DNA of 26,186 nucleotides, taken from assembly GCA_002389675.1 (NCBI GenBank), contig DGQF01000009.1, positions 130,249-156,434 of the forward strand, given 5' to 3'. Under the pieces are notes generated by a model, which was not told the DNA's origin, made no database searches, and was given only the letters and a program-made list of their open reading frames with translations. The stretch is from Gammaproteobacteria bacterium UBA4421 (GTDB taxonomy: Bacteria > Pseudomonadota > Gammaproteobacteria > Pseudomonadales > Azotimanducaceae). Numbering within the stretch: the stretch's first letter is position 1; each line of letters begins with the position of its first letter. The position numbers and the translations under genes were made by a program. Shown here one piece after another: positions 7,109 to 14,539 of this stretch.

Positions 7109-8308
7109 ATGTCAATCCCGCAACCCAAACGGAGCGCAACGGTGGACATCGAACTCAGTCCTGAGGATTTATCTTTTCAATCCGAAGTTCGCAATTTCTT
7201 GAAGGAAAACGCCTATAAACAAGGCGACTACAACAAATGGCGTCTCAACTGGTTCAAGCTCGCCCGCGCAAAAGGCGGATGGGATATTCCAAAGTGGCCA
7301 GAAAAATTTGGCGGACCTGGATGGTCTCCCACCCAACACTATATTTGGGAAAAACAAACGGCTGTGTCCGTCACGCCGTGGGATCTGCCCTTTGGTCTAT
7401 CCATGCTCGCACCGGTGCTGATGAATTACGGCAGTCAGGAGCAACAGGATCGATTTCTACCCGCTATCCGAGACCGCAAAGTCAACTGGTGTCAGGGGTA
7501 TTCTGAGCCCGGCGCTGGATCAGACCTGGCCAACCTGAAAACCAAGGCACAGCTGACGCCAGATGGTAAACATTATATCGTCAACGGCACTAAGATCTGG
7601 ACTACCCTGGCGCATATTGCAGATTGGATTTTCTGCTTAGTTCGCACCAGCGATACCGGCAAAAAACAAGAGGGAATAAGCTTTCTACTGTTTCCGATGA
7701 AACAGACCGGGATCGAAGTAAAGCCGATCATCACCTTGGGAGGTGCCCACTCGGTTAACATGGTGCACTTCACAGACGTCAAAGTACCCGTAGAAAATCG
7801 TGTTGGTGAAGCCGATCAAGGCTGGACCTATGCAAAAGGTCTGCTGCAGCACGAACGCACCGGTCTGGCCGGAATTTCACGATCACTGGTGGCTTTAGAA
7901 TCGCTAAAAGAGCAAGCCAAAGGCGTAAAACGCGGCAACGGCACGCTAATGGACGAACCCGCGTTTCGCACCAAAGTGGCCGAATTAGAAGTAGATCTAA
8001 TGGCCACCGAGTTCACAGAATTACGCTCGCTGGCAGCAGCAGCCGGGGGGCATAACCCGGGACCTGAATCTTCCATCTTGAAACTCAAAGGCACAGAAAT
8101 TCAGCAGCGTATTCAGAAACTCACCGTCGAAGCCGGCGGCATCTATTCTGCCGCTTGGGGCGCAAAACCCGTTGGTCACTCCTTTGCCAGAGCTGGAATG
8201 TCTGGCTATCTGTCCTCTCGTGCATACACCATTTACGGGGGCGCAAGCGAAGTGCAAAAGGACGTTGTCGCCAAGAACGTCTTGGGCATAAAAAAGTCGG
8301 GGAAGTAA
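7109..8308 (+). CDS. Acyl-CoA dehydrogenase, catalytic (alpha) subunit type
   Basis: A 399-residue FAD flavoenzyme that introduces an alpha-beta double bond into an acyl-CoA. The FAD/substrate segment CQGYSEPGAGSDLANLKT and the C-terminal IYGGASEVQKDVVAKNVLG are typical of FadE26/ChsE4-like proteins. The usual catalytic Glu in YEGT is Gly here (YGGAS). Instead Glu249 in LLQHERTGLAG occupies the helix-G position used as catalytic base in isovaleryl-CoA dehydrogenase and in mycobacterial ChsE4 (LNHER). The next gene, nine bases on, encodes a dehydrogenase lacking either Glu, the pattern of an alpha2beta2 enzyme. Such enzymes act on steroid-CoA thioesters in characterised systems; the substrate here is unknown. 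Start ATG at 7109 has only a weak ribosome site. Confidence 0.92.
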   Translation: MSIPQPKRSATVDIELSPEDLSFQSEVRNFLKENAYKQGDYNKWRLNWFKLARAKGGWDIPKWPEKFGGPGWSPTQHYIWEKQTAVSVTPWDLPFGLSMLAPVLMNYGSQEQQDRFLPAIRDRKVNWCQGYSEPGAGSDLANLKTKAQLTPDGKHYIVNGTKIWTTLAHIADWIFCLVRTSDTGKKQEGISFLLFPMKQTGIEVKPIITLGGAHSVNMVHFTDVKVPVENRVGEADQGWTYAKGLLQHERTGLAGISRSLVALESLKEQAKGVKRGNGTLMDEPAFRTKVAELEVDLMATEFTELRSLAAAAGGHNPGPESSILKLKGTEIQQRIQKLTVEAGGIYSAAWGAKPVGHSFARAGMSGYLSSRAYTIYGGASEVQKDVVAKNVLGIKKSGK

Positions 8309-8317
8309 GCGAAAACC

Positions 8318-9460
8318 ATGGATTTCAACCTAAACGAAGAACAACAATTGGTTCAAGACAGCGTTGCACGTTTCGTGTCTGACCACTATACCCTTGAATC
8401 CCGGCAATCGATCATCGCTAGCGGTCAGGCATTCAGCGACGCGCATTGGGCCACCATCGCAGAGCTGGGCTGGCTTGGCCTCACCTTGCCTGAGGCTGAA
8501 GGCGGCTTCGGCGGCAATCAAATCGACACCATGGTAATCATGGAACAATTTGGCAAAGGGTTGGTTTTAGAGCCTTTTTACGCGAGCATAGTTTTAGGCG
8601 CCCGTGCGCTCATCTTGGGTGGTAGCGACCAGCTCAAACAAGAAATTCTGCCCGCTGTTATCGAAGGTCGTTGTCAGCTGGCCTTTGGCTATGCCGAAGA
8701 ACAGGCCCGTTTTGACCTCAACGACATCACTACTCGCGCCAAAGTCGACGGAGATATGTTCATTCTCAACGGCCATAAATCAATGGTCCAAAATGGAGGT
8801 TCGGCACAGCAGCTCATCGTTAGCGCGAGAACTGCTGGCGCCCAAACAGATACGACGGGCATTACCCTGTTTGTCATCGACACCGCAACCGAAGGACTAG
8901 ACTGTTCAAGCTTCCCTACGGTGGATGGTCTAACCGCCGCGGAAGTTTCTCTGAACAACGTTCGAGTACCGATGACGCGCGTTCTGGGTGAAGTCGACCA
9001 AGGCTTTGCTATTCTTCAAAACGTCGCAATGGATGGCATTTTGGCGCTAAGTGCGGAGGCCTTAGGGGCAATGGAGATGCTCTACAAAGACACGGTCACC
9101 TACACACAGGAGCGCGAGCAGTTTGATCACCCACTGGCTGACTTCCAAGTACTTCAGCACGCGATGGTCGACATGTTCATGGAATATGAACAATGCAAAT
9201 CGCTGCTGTATCGTGCAACACTCGAGGTAGCTCAGAGCGGTCTTGCGGCGATGCGTACGGTCCACGCGCTCAAGTACTTGATCGGCAAAGTAGGGACGAA
9301 AATTGGTGAAAACGCCGTTCAACTCCACGGTGGCATGGGTATGACCGAGGAGCTGCGGATCGGCCATTATTTTAAACGCCTACTGGTCATTGATGCGCAA
9401 TTAGGCAATTCTGATTACCACCTAGAGAAGTTTTCCACATCGTCGGCTTACCAAGGGTAA
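8318..9460 (+). CDS. Acyl-CoA dehydrogenase, non-catalytic (beta) partner subunit type
   Basis: A 380-residue acyl-CoA dehydrogenase-fold protein, starting with the usual MDFNLNEEQQLVQDSVARF. It keeps the flavin-contacting segments REQFDHPLADFQ and LHGGMGMTEELRIGHYFKR. It lacks a catalytic base: the helix-G region reads VAMDGILALSAEALGA without Glu, and the protein ends soon after the HGG segment with no YEGT-like motif. This is how the FadE27/FadE29-type partner subunits of heteromeric dehydrogenases look. It begins nine bases after the preceding dehydrogenase and is almost certainly co-translated and assembled with it. Alternative: a homomeric enzyme with an unusual active site, less likely. 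Confidence 0.9.
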   Translation: MDFNLNEEQQLVQDSVARFVSDHYTLESRQSIIASGQAFSDAHWATIAELGWLGLTLPEAEGGFGGNQIDTMVIMEQFGKGLVLEPFYASIVLGARALILGGSDQLKQEILPAVIEGRCQLAFGYAEEQARFDLNDITTRAKVDGDMFILNGHKSMVQNGGSAQQLIVSARTAGAQTDTTGITLFVIDTATEGLDCSSFPTVDGLTAAEVSLNNVRVPMTRVLGEVDQGFAILQNVAMDGILALSAEALGAMEMLYKDTVTYTQEREQFDHPLADFQVLQHAMVDMFMEYEQCKSLLYRATLEVAQSGLAAMRTVHALKYLIGKVGTKIGENAVQLHGGMGMTEELRIGHYFKRLLVIDAQLGNSDYHLEKFSTSSAYQG

Positions 9461-9464
9461 ATGA

Positions 9465-10277
9465 ATGAGTCTGCCTCTGGAGGGTAAAGTGGCGCTTGTC
9501 ACCGGTGGTGCGCGCGGTATCGGCGCAGGCATTGTGGCACGCTTGGCAGAGGCAGGTGCAAAAGTGATGATTGCTGACATCGGCGTGGACCGCAAAAACA
9601 GCGGTGATTGGCGCTATGCACTGGCTGACGATAACGACCTGCAGGCTGCCCTCGCCGCTGGCGAAAACATCAGTGCCGTGCATGTCGACGTCACCGACCG
9701 CAGCAGTTGTGAAAGTGCGGTTGCACAATGCGCTGCTCAATTTTCAGGCATAGATATCCTGATCAATAATGCCGGCATTGTTGATAGTGGTCCGGTAGAT
9801 AGCTTTGACGAGTCCAAATGGGACCAGATCTTTGCTGTCAACAGCAAAGGTCTGTTCTTGATGACTCAAGCGGCCCTATCCTACCTGCGAGGTTCTGGCG
9901 CTGGCTGCATTATCAATACCGCCTCGATCGCTGGCAAACAAGGCTATGCAAATATGTCAGCCTACTGCGGGTCTAAATTTGCCGCCATCGGCATTACGCA
10001 ATCCTTGGCCGTTGAGCTTGCAGTTGATAACATCCGAGTCAACGCTATCTGTCCGGGCATGGTCGGCACGGCGATGTGGTTGGACCATCTTCTGCCCACT
10101 GACGCAACTGAACAATACCAACGTGAAGAAGAGTTCCAACAACGTATGCAAAAGACCATTCCATTGGGCCGACCACAGACCGCCGCCGATATGGGTGACG
10201 CTGCGCTCTACTTGGCAACTGCAACTAACGTAACGGGCATCGCGCTTAATGTCGCGGGCGGTTTCGAGATGAATTAA
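9465..10277 (+). CDS. SDR oxidoreductase with extended beta2-beta3 region
   Basis: A 270-residue short-chain dehydrogenase with TGGARGIG near residue 14, NNAG in the middle, the catalytic Ser in NTASIAGKQG and YCGSK as the YxxxK pair. Asp at the end of beta-2 (VMIADIG) suggests NAD(H). Between that Asp and the next conserved segment (VHVDVTD) there are about a dozen more residues than in ordinary FabG-like SDRs, including DWRYALADDNDLQAAL. The closest analogue I know is the insertion of mycofactocin-type nicotinoprotein SDRs. Its place in the operon suggests dehydrogenation of a 3-hydroxyacyl-CoA or a related alcohol. AAGGG lies seven bases before the ATG. The gene starts five bases after the dehydrogenase stop, and its TAA shares a base with the next ATG. 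Confidence 0.9.
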   Translation: MSLPLEGKVALVTGGARGIGAGIVARLAEAGAKVMIADIGVDRKNSGDWRYALADDNDLQAALAAGENISAVHVDVTDRSSCESAVAQCAAQFSGIDILINNAGIVDSGPVDSFDESKWDQIFAVNSKGLFLMTQAALSYLRGSGAGCIINTASIAGKQGYANMSAYCGSKFAAIGITQSLAVELAVDNIRVNAICPGMVGTAMWLDHLLPTDATEQYQREEEFQQRMQKTIPLGRPQTAADMGDAALYLATATNVTGIALNVAGGFEMN

Positions 10278-11077
10278 TGAACTGGTTACGCGACCCTTTA
10301 GTTTTCTTCCTGCTCGCTGGCGCAGGCCTGTTTGTCATCGCCGACTGGTTCGGTGAAGACGAGATTCCCTATGCAATAGAATTAAGTCCTCAGGCGCTAC
10401 AGCGATTGAGTGACCAGTGGAACATGCAGATGCGCAGGCCACCTAGCAGTGAAGAATTAAATGGCCTGGTAGAGCAACACATCAAAGAAGAAATCTACTA
10501 TCGCGAGGCCCAGCGTCTAGATCTAGAGACCAACGATACGATAGTGCGCCGGCGTATGGTGCAAAAATTAACGTTCTTAACAGAGGATATTGCAACCGCG
10601 ACGGCGCCTACCGAAACCGAACTGCTGCAGTATTACGAGACACATCGCGAGACCTATATGCGTCCAAAGCGCGTTAGTTTTAAACATCGATACTTCTCCA
10701 AAGACCGGCGCCAAGACGCGCAAGCAGACGCCGTTCGCGCTGTCAAAAAGGCCGACTTAGTCGGTGATCCTTTTATGCTGCAACGAGAATACGCACTGCG
10801 ATCTGCTCGAGAAATTCGCGATCTTTTTGGACAGGAATTTTCCGACAAACTCATGACATTGACCAAGTCTGCCAACTGGCAGGGCCCCATAAAATCAGCC
10901 TATGGCTGGCACCCAGTGCTGATTTCGTCCATCCAAGAAGAAGCTATCGAATCCTTCGAACAGGTCCGCGAGCGCGTGAAGGTAGATCTGCAGCAAACCG
11001 CTCGCGAAACCGCAAATCAACGCTACTATGCCCAGTTGAGAGAAAAGTATCGCGTTATCTATCCAGATGAACGCTAA
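10277..11077 (+). CDS. Membrane-anchored PpiC-like peptidyl-prolyl isomerase family protein
   Basis: A 266-residue protein with an N-terminal membrane anchor (LVFFLLAGAGLFVIADWF, about residues 8-25), so the rest should lie in the periplasm. The opening LRDPLVFFLLAGAGLF, the segment RPPSSEELNGLVEQHIKEEI and IVRRRMVQKLTFLTED match a parvulin/SurA-related family commonly encoded beside HupE/UreJ proteins. The C-terminal half (about 125-230) corresponds to the PpiC rotamase domain but is diverged, so isomerase activity is uncertain; a chaperone role for the adjacent HupE-like protein or the exported lipoproteins is a reasonable inference. The ATG shares its A with the stop of the SDR gene, and the 3' end overlaps the HupE gene by 11 bases, showing a tightly coupled operon. 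Confidence 0.82.
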   Translation: MNWLRDPLVFFLLAGAGLFVIADWFGEDEIPYAIELSPQALQRLSDQWNMQMRRPPSSEELNGLVEQHIKEEIYYREAQRLDLETNDTIVRRRMVQKLTFLTEDIATATAPTETELLQYYETHRETYMRPKRVSFKHRYFSKDRRQDAQADAVRAVKKADLVGDPFMLQREYALRSAREIRDLFGQEFSDKLMTLTKSANWQGPIKSAYGWHPVLISSIQEEAIESFEQVRERVKVDLQQTARETANQRYYAQLREKYRVIYPDER

Positions 11078-12056
11078 GCGCGCACTGGCTTATCTGATCT
11101 GTCTATCTGCCTGCTGTCTAAGTACCGGGTTGGTCGCTGACGAAGTTCGCCCCGCCTACCTTCAAATCAGCGAGAAAAAAGATCAACAGGGTGATTCTTT
11201 CTATGCGATCTTATGGAAACAGCCTGCCGTGCAAAGCGGCCGCTTGGCCATCTCGCCGCAGTTTCCTGAAGGCTGCTTGCTCAAAGATGAAGCGGCCCCA
11301 GAAATCACCTCTGGCGCTTTTATTCAGCGCTGGACTACCCGCTGCGAATTAAACAAGGGCCTGATCCATATCGACGGACTATCTGTCACACTCACCGACG
11401 TCATGGTGCGAATCGAACACCTCGATGGTGAAAGCAAGGCCTTCATACTACGACCAGAAAACCCCAGCCTGGATCTGACTGACCAAACATCATCCACGAT
11501 GAGCTATCTACGCATCGGCTTCGAGCACTTACTGGCTGGACTGGATCACGTACTGTTTGTTGTCGGATTGGTGCTTTTCATCCGCGACCCATGGCTACTG
11601 ATTAAAACCGTTACCGCATTCACTCTATCGCACAGTATCACGCTGGCTTTATCCATTTCGGGATGGGTCCAAGTCGGCCAGGGACCTGTGGAAGCCGTCA
11701 TCGCACTGTCGATCTTATTCCTCGCAAGAGAGTTGGCCATGGATACCGCACATCGATCGCGTCTAACTCAATCAAGCCCTTGGATAATGGCATTTTTGTT
11801 CGGACTGCTTCACGGACTCGGCTTTGCAGGTGCGCTGCGCGACGTCGGACTGCCACAAGACACATTATGGCAAGCCTTATTACTGTTTAACGTTGGCATC
11901 GAACTCGGTCAGTTGCTAGTGATTTTATTTTTATCTGGCATTATTTGGATCGCCGCTCGATTCACTCAACTCGACAAAATAAACTATTTTGGGGCAATGG
12001 GAATGGGCTGCCTTGCCGCTTATTGGACCATAGACCGCACCCTCCTGCTGCTGTAA
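11067..12056 (+). CDS. HupE/UreJ-family membrane protein with periplasmic N-terminal domain
   Basis: A 329-residue member of the HupE/UreJ_2 type. A signal peptide (residues 1-24, cleavage near LVADEV) is followed by a periplasmic domain of about 125 residues with the typical WKQPA and FPEGC segments. A C-terminal membrane domain of about six helices follows. The membrane part has conserved His-rich motifs GFEHLLAGLDHVLFV, TLSHSITLAL, LLHGLGFAGAL and FNVGIELGQ. HupE and UreJ are nickel (or cobalt) permeases of hydrogenase and urease systems. Neither system is visible here, so the metal and direction are unknown. The gene overlaps the PpiC-like gene by 11 bases. Family call is strong; metal transport is inferred from homology only. 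Confidence 0.85.
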   Translation: MNAKRALAYLICLSACCLSTGLVADEVRPAYLQISEKKDQQGDSFYAILWKQPAVQSGRLAISPQFPEGCLLKDEAAPEITSGAFIQRWTTRCELNKGLIHIDGLSVTLTDVMVRIEHLDGESKAFILRPENPSLDLTDQTSSTMSYLRIGFEHLLAGLDHVLFVVGLVLFIRDPWLLIKTVTAFTLSHSITLALSISGWVQVGQGPVEAVIALSILFLARELAMDTAHRSRLTQSSPWIMAFLFGLLHGLGFAGALRDVGLPQDTLWQALLLFNVGIELGQLLVILFLSGIIWIAARFTQLDKINYFGAMGMGCLAAYWTIDRTLLLL

Positions 12057-12090
12057 GTTAAACCCACTTTTTCCAACGGAGAACACACCA

Positions 12091-13347
12091 ATGCACCGTC
12101 CTCATCTGCTCAGTTTCACCATCGCCCTATTGATGTTTGGTTGCGGCGGCGAGAGTGCATCAAGTAGTTCCGGGGCAGACATCAGCCCGGCAATGGCAAG
12201 CTCAGAAGCTTTTGTGCAACAGTTTCGTGAGGCCCTAGAAAGTGCTGAACCTGGAGACATTATCGACGTACCCGCCGGTGTGCATTCTTTTAAACGCGCG
12301 CTGACCCTCAACACCGACGGTGTGACTATTCGAGGCAAGGGCATGGACAAATCTATCCTCAGCTTTAAAGGCCAAATCTCCGGCGCTGAAGGCCTCTCAG
12401 TAAACGCATCAGACTTTGTCATCGAAGATCTGGCTATCGAGGACACCATAGGCGACGCATTGAAGGTTAACGAGGGCGAAAACATTATCATCCGGCATAT
12501 TCGCACCGAGTGGACCAACGGCCCAGATGTTAACAACGGCGCTTATGGCATTTATCCCGTTCAAACCGTGAACACTCTCATCGAGGGCTCGGTCGCCATC
12601 GCCGCCTCGGATGCGGGCATTTATGTCGGTCAATCAAAGAACGTCATCGTGCGCAACAATCGAGCGGAATATAACGTTGCCGGTATAGAGGTTGAAAACA
12701 CCATCGGCGCTGATGTCTACGATAACATCGCGACAAACAATACCGGAGGTATTCTCGTCTTCAACATGCCCCAGATTCCGCAGCGTGGCCACAGCACGCG
12801 GGTTTATAACAACCAAGTGAGCAGAAACAATACAGAGAACTTCGCCGCCCCTGGTACCGCTGTTTCCGGGGTGCCCAAAGGTTCAGGCATCTTGGTTAAC
12901 TCCAATGACAACGTGGAAATTTTCAACAACCAACTCAGTGACAACGATACAGCGAACATTCTCATTTCAAGCTACTTTAGCGCCAATTACGCCGGTCAGA
13001 AAAACTTAGCAAAGGAATTTGACCCCTACCCTGAGTATATTTCCATCTATGGCAATACCTTTCAGGGCGGCGGAGAAAAACCTGGAGCGGATTACCTCAA
13101 CCAGATCCGCGTAGCACTTTACGGGCCTACAGGTGCTTTTCCCGACATCATCTGGGATGGGATTGTGAACCCCGAAGCGGGCACTGACGGGCCCTTTATC
13201 TGCGTAAACAACAGCGAAGCCAAGCTACTGAATCTGGATGCAGGGAACAACTTTGAGGGCGCGCAAGTGAATATGGCCGTTCATGACTGTGAGGTCGACA
13301 AGTTGCCCGCAATTGTTTTACGTGGTGCGCTTGCCAATGCTAGCTAA
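12091..13347 (+). CDS. Parallel beta-helix repeat lipoprotein (TIGR03805-like)
   Basis: A 418-residue exported protein. The N-terminus has a hydrophobic signal with Cys18 in a lipobox-like MFGC followed by a Ser-rich linker, suggesting a lipoprotein. From about residue 45 to 330 there are right-handed beta-helix rungs, each with recurring IxIxxNxx elements, for example VTIRGKGMDKSILSF, VIVRNNRAEYNVAGIEVEN, VYDNIATNNTGGILVFN and VEIFNNQLSDNDTANILIS. Members of this family regularly occur in two-gene pairs with the diheme-type family found immediately downstream; the function of the pair is unknown. A carbohydrate-lyase-like fold alone does not establish enzyme activity. GGAGA lies eight bases before the ATG. 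The gap after the HupE gene is 34 bases. Confidence 0.85.
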   Translation: MHRPHLLSFTIALLMFGCGGESASSSSGADISPAMASSEAFVQQFREALESAEPGDIIDVPAGVHSFKRALTLNTDGVTIRGKGMDKSILSFKGQISGAEGLSVNASDFVIEDLAIEDTIGDALKVNEGENIIIRHIRTEWTNGPDVNNGAYGIYPVQTVNTLIEGSVAIAASDAGIYVGQSKNVIVRNNRAEYNVAGIEVENTIGADVYDNIATNNTGGILVFNMPQIPQRGHSTRVYNNQVSRNNTENFAAPGTAVSGVPKGSGILVNSNDNVEIFNNQLSDNDTANILISSYFSANYAGQKNLAKEFDPYPEYISIYGNTFQGGGEKPGADYLNQIRVALYGPTGAFPDIIWDGIVNPEAGTDGPFICVNNSEAKLLNLDAGNNFEGAQVNMAVHDCEVDKLPAIVLRGALANAS

Positions 13348-13372
13348 TCTCAATTTTATAACGCGTTGACCT

Positions 13373-14512
13373 GTGTTCGCCCTGTCCACCAAACCTAAAG
13401 CTCGGCTTTTGAAGCGCCCATTTACCTGCGCGCGGTGGCTGATACCGCTATGCCTAGTGATTTTGGGCGCCTGTCACCGTTCGCCTGAAGTGCAGTTTTT
13501 CGGCGACCAAGAATATCCTCAAAAATTATCTGCTTGGGGGCTGATGCAACTCGACAATCAACTCATCAGGCTGCCCTCTGAACAACAGGTATACGAGTTA
13601 AACACGCCTTTATTTACCGATTACGCGCTTAAGTTGCGCACACTCTACCTTCCGGTCGATACGTCGATTAGCTACCGCGCCACCGACGCGTTTGATTTTC
13701 CCGTCGGCAGCATTATCAGCAAAACGTTCTTTTATCCGGTGAATAGCTCCGGGGCGATCGCCCTGCAGAGCAGCTGGAACGGCAACCCGCACGATATAGA
13801 CCTGTCAGTGCACCGCTTGATCGAGACCCGACTGCTGGTTCGACAACCCCAAGGTTGGGACGCCCTGTCTTATATCTGGCGCAACGGGGAGGCTTACCTT
13901 TCGATCATCGGCGACTTAATCACACTACCTGTCGATGATGGCTCTGAACTTAACTATTTGGTGCCCAGCCGTAATCAATGTGCTGGATGCCATGCAGAGA
14001 ACCATACGCACGGCACAATACATCCCATCGGACTCAAGGCCAGACATTTAAATCGCCCACATCCGATACACGCCCGCAACCAACTGCTCAACTGGCAACA
14101 ATCAGGCGACCTGAGTGGCGCACCGCAACCCGCGCTGATACCACGCAATGCACGCTGGGGTGAGAATAATGGCGATCTTAACCTTAGAGCGCGCGCCTAC
14201 TTAGACATTAACTGTGGACATTGCCACAATCCCCGCGGTGCTGCAGATACCTCCGGATTAATGCTGGACCATCAAGCTAGCGACCCCGCACATCTGGGTG
14301 TTTGTAAACCCCCTATTGCATCAGGACGCGGCTCTGGAGGACACCTTTATGACATCGTACCGGGCAATCCAGAGCTATCGATTTTAGCCTACAGAATGTC
14401 CACTACCGATCCAGCAGCAATGATGCCTGAGCTCGGAAGAGCACGTGTCCACCGCGAAGGTTTAACGTTGATCGAAGACTGGATCGCGTCTTTATCCGGC
14501 GTATGCCTCTAG
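13373..14512 (+). CDS. SO2930/HNE_0200-type diheme c-type cytochrome lipoprotein
   Basis: A 379-residue exported protein with a signal peptide ending in the lipobox LGAC (Cys34). Two covalent heme c motifs are present, CAGCH at 203-207 and CGHCH at 281-285. Met residues in AAMMPELG near the C-terminus could be a distal heme ligand. The N-terminal 190 residues (LSAWGLM, LPVDTSISY, FPVGSIISKTFFYP) form the domain typical of the family paired with the beta-helix protein. The protein is likely a periplasmic or outer-membrane-facing electron carrier; its partners are unknown. The first start after the in-frame stop is GTG at 13373, 25 bases after the beta-helix gene; no ATG is available before the signal. 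Last gene of the plus-strand run. Confidence 0.85.
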   Translation: MFALSTKPKARLLKRPFTCARWLIPLCLVILGACHRSPEVQFFGDQEYPQKLSAWGLMQLDNQLIRLPSEQQVYELNTPLFTDYALKLRTLYLPVDTSISYRATDAFDFPVGSIISKTFFYPVNSSGAIALQSSWNGNPHDIDLSVHRLIETRLLVRQPQGWDALSYIWRNGEAYLSIIGDLITLPVDDGSELNYLVPSRNQCAGCHAENHTHGTIHPIGLKARHLNRPHPIHARNQLLNWQQSGDLSGAPQPALIPRNARWGENNGDLNLRARAYLDINCGHCHNPRGAADTSGLMLDHQASDPAHLGVCKPPIASGRGSGGHLYDIVPGNPELSILAYRMSTTDPAAMMPELGRARVHREGLTLIEDWIASLSGVCL

Positions 14513-14539
14513 CTTCTAGCGGCGCCGCCCGAGCCCGAT

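Noticed and set aside
11067..12056. HupE-like protein as evidence of a hydrogenase or urease locus
   Set aside because: No hydrogenase or urease structural or accessory gene is present in the window, so naming it hupE or ureJ would mislead.
14513..14539. GC-rich palindrome (GGCGCC) between the diheme gene and the convergent dehydrogenase
   Set aside because: The stem is too short and no T-tract follows on either strand, so it is not supported as a terminator.
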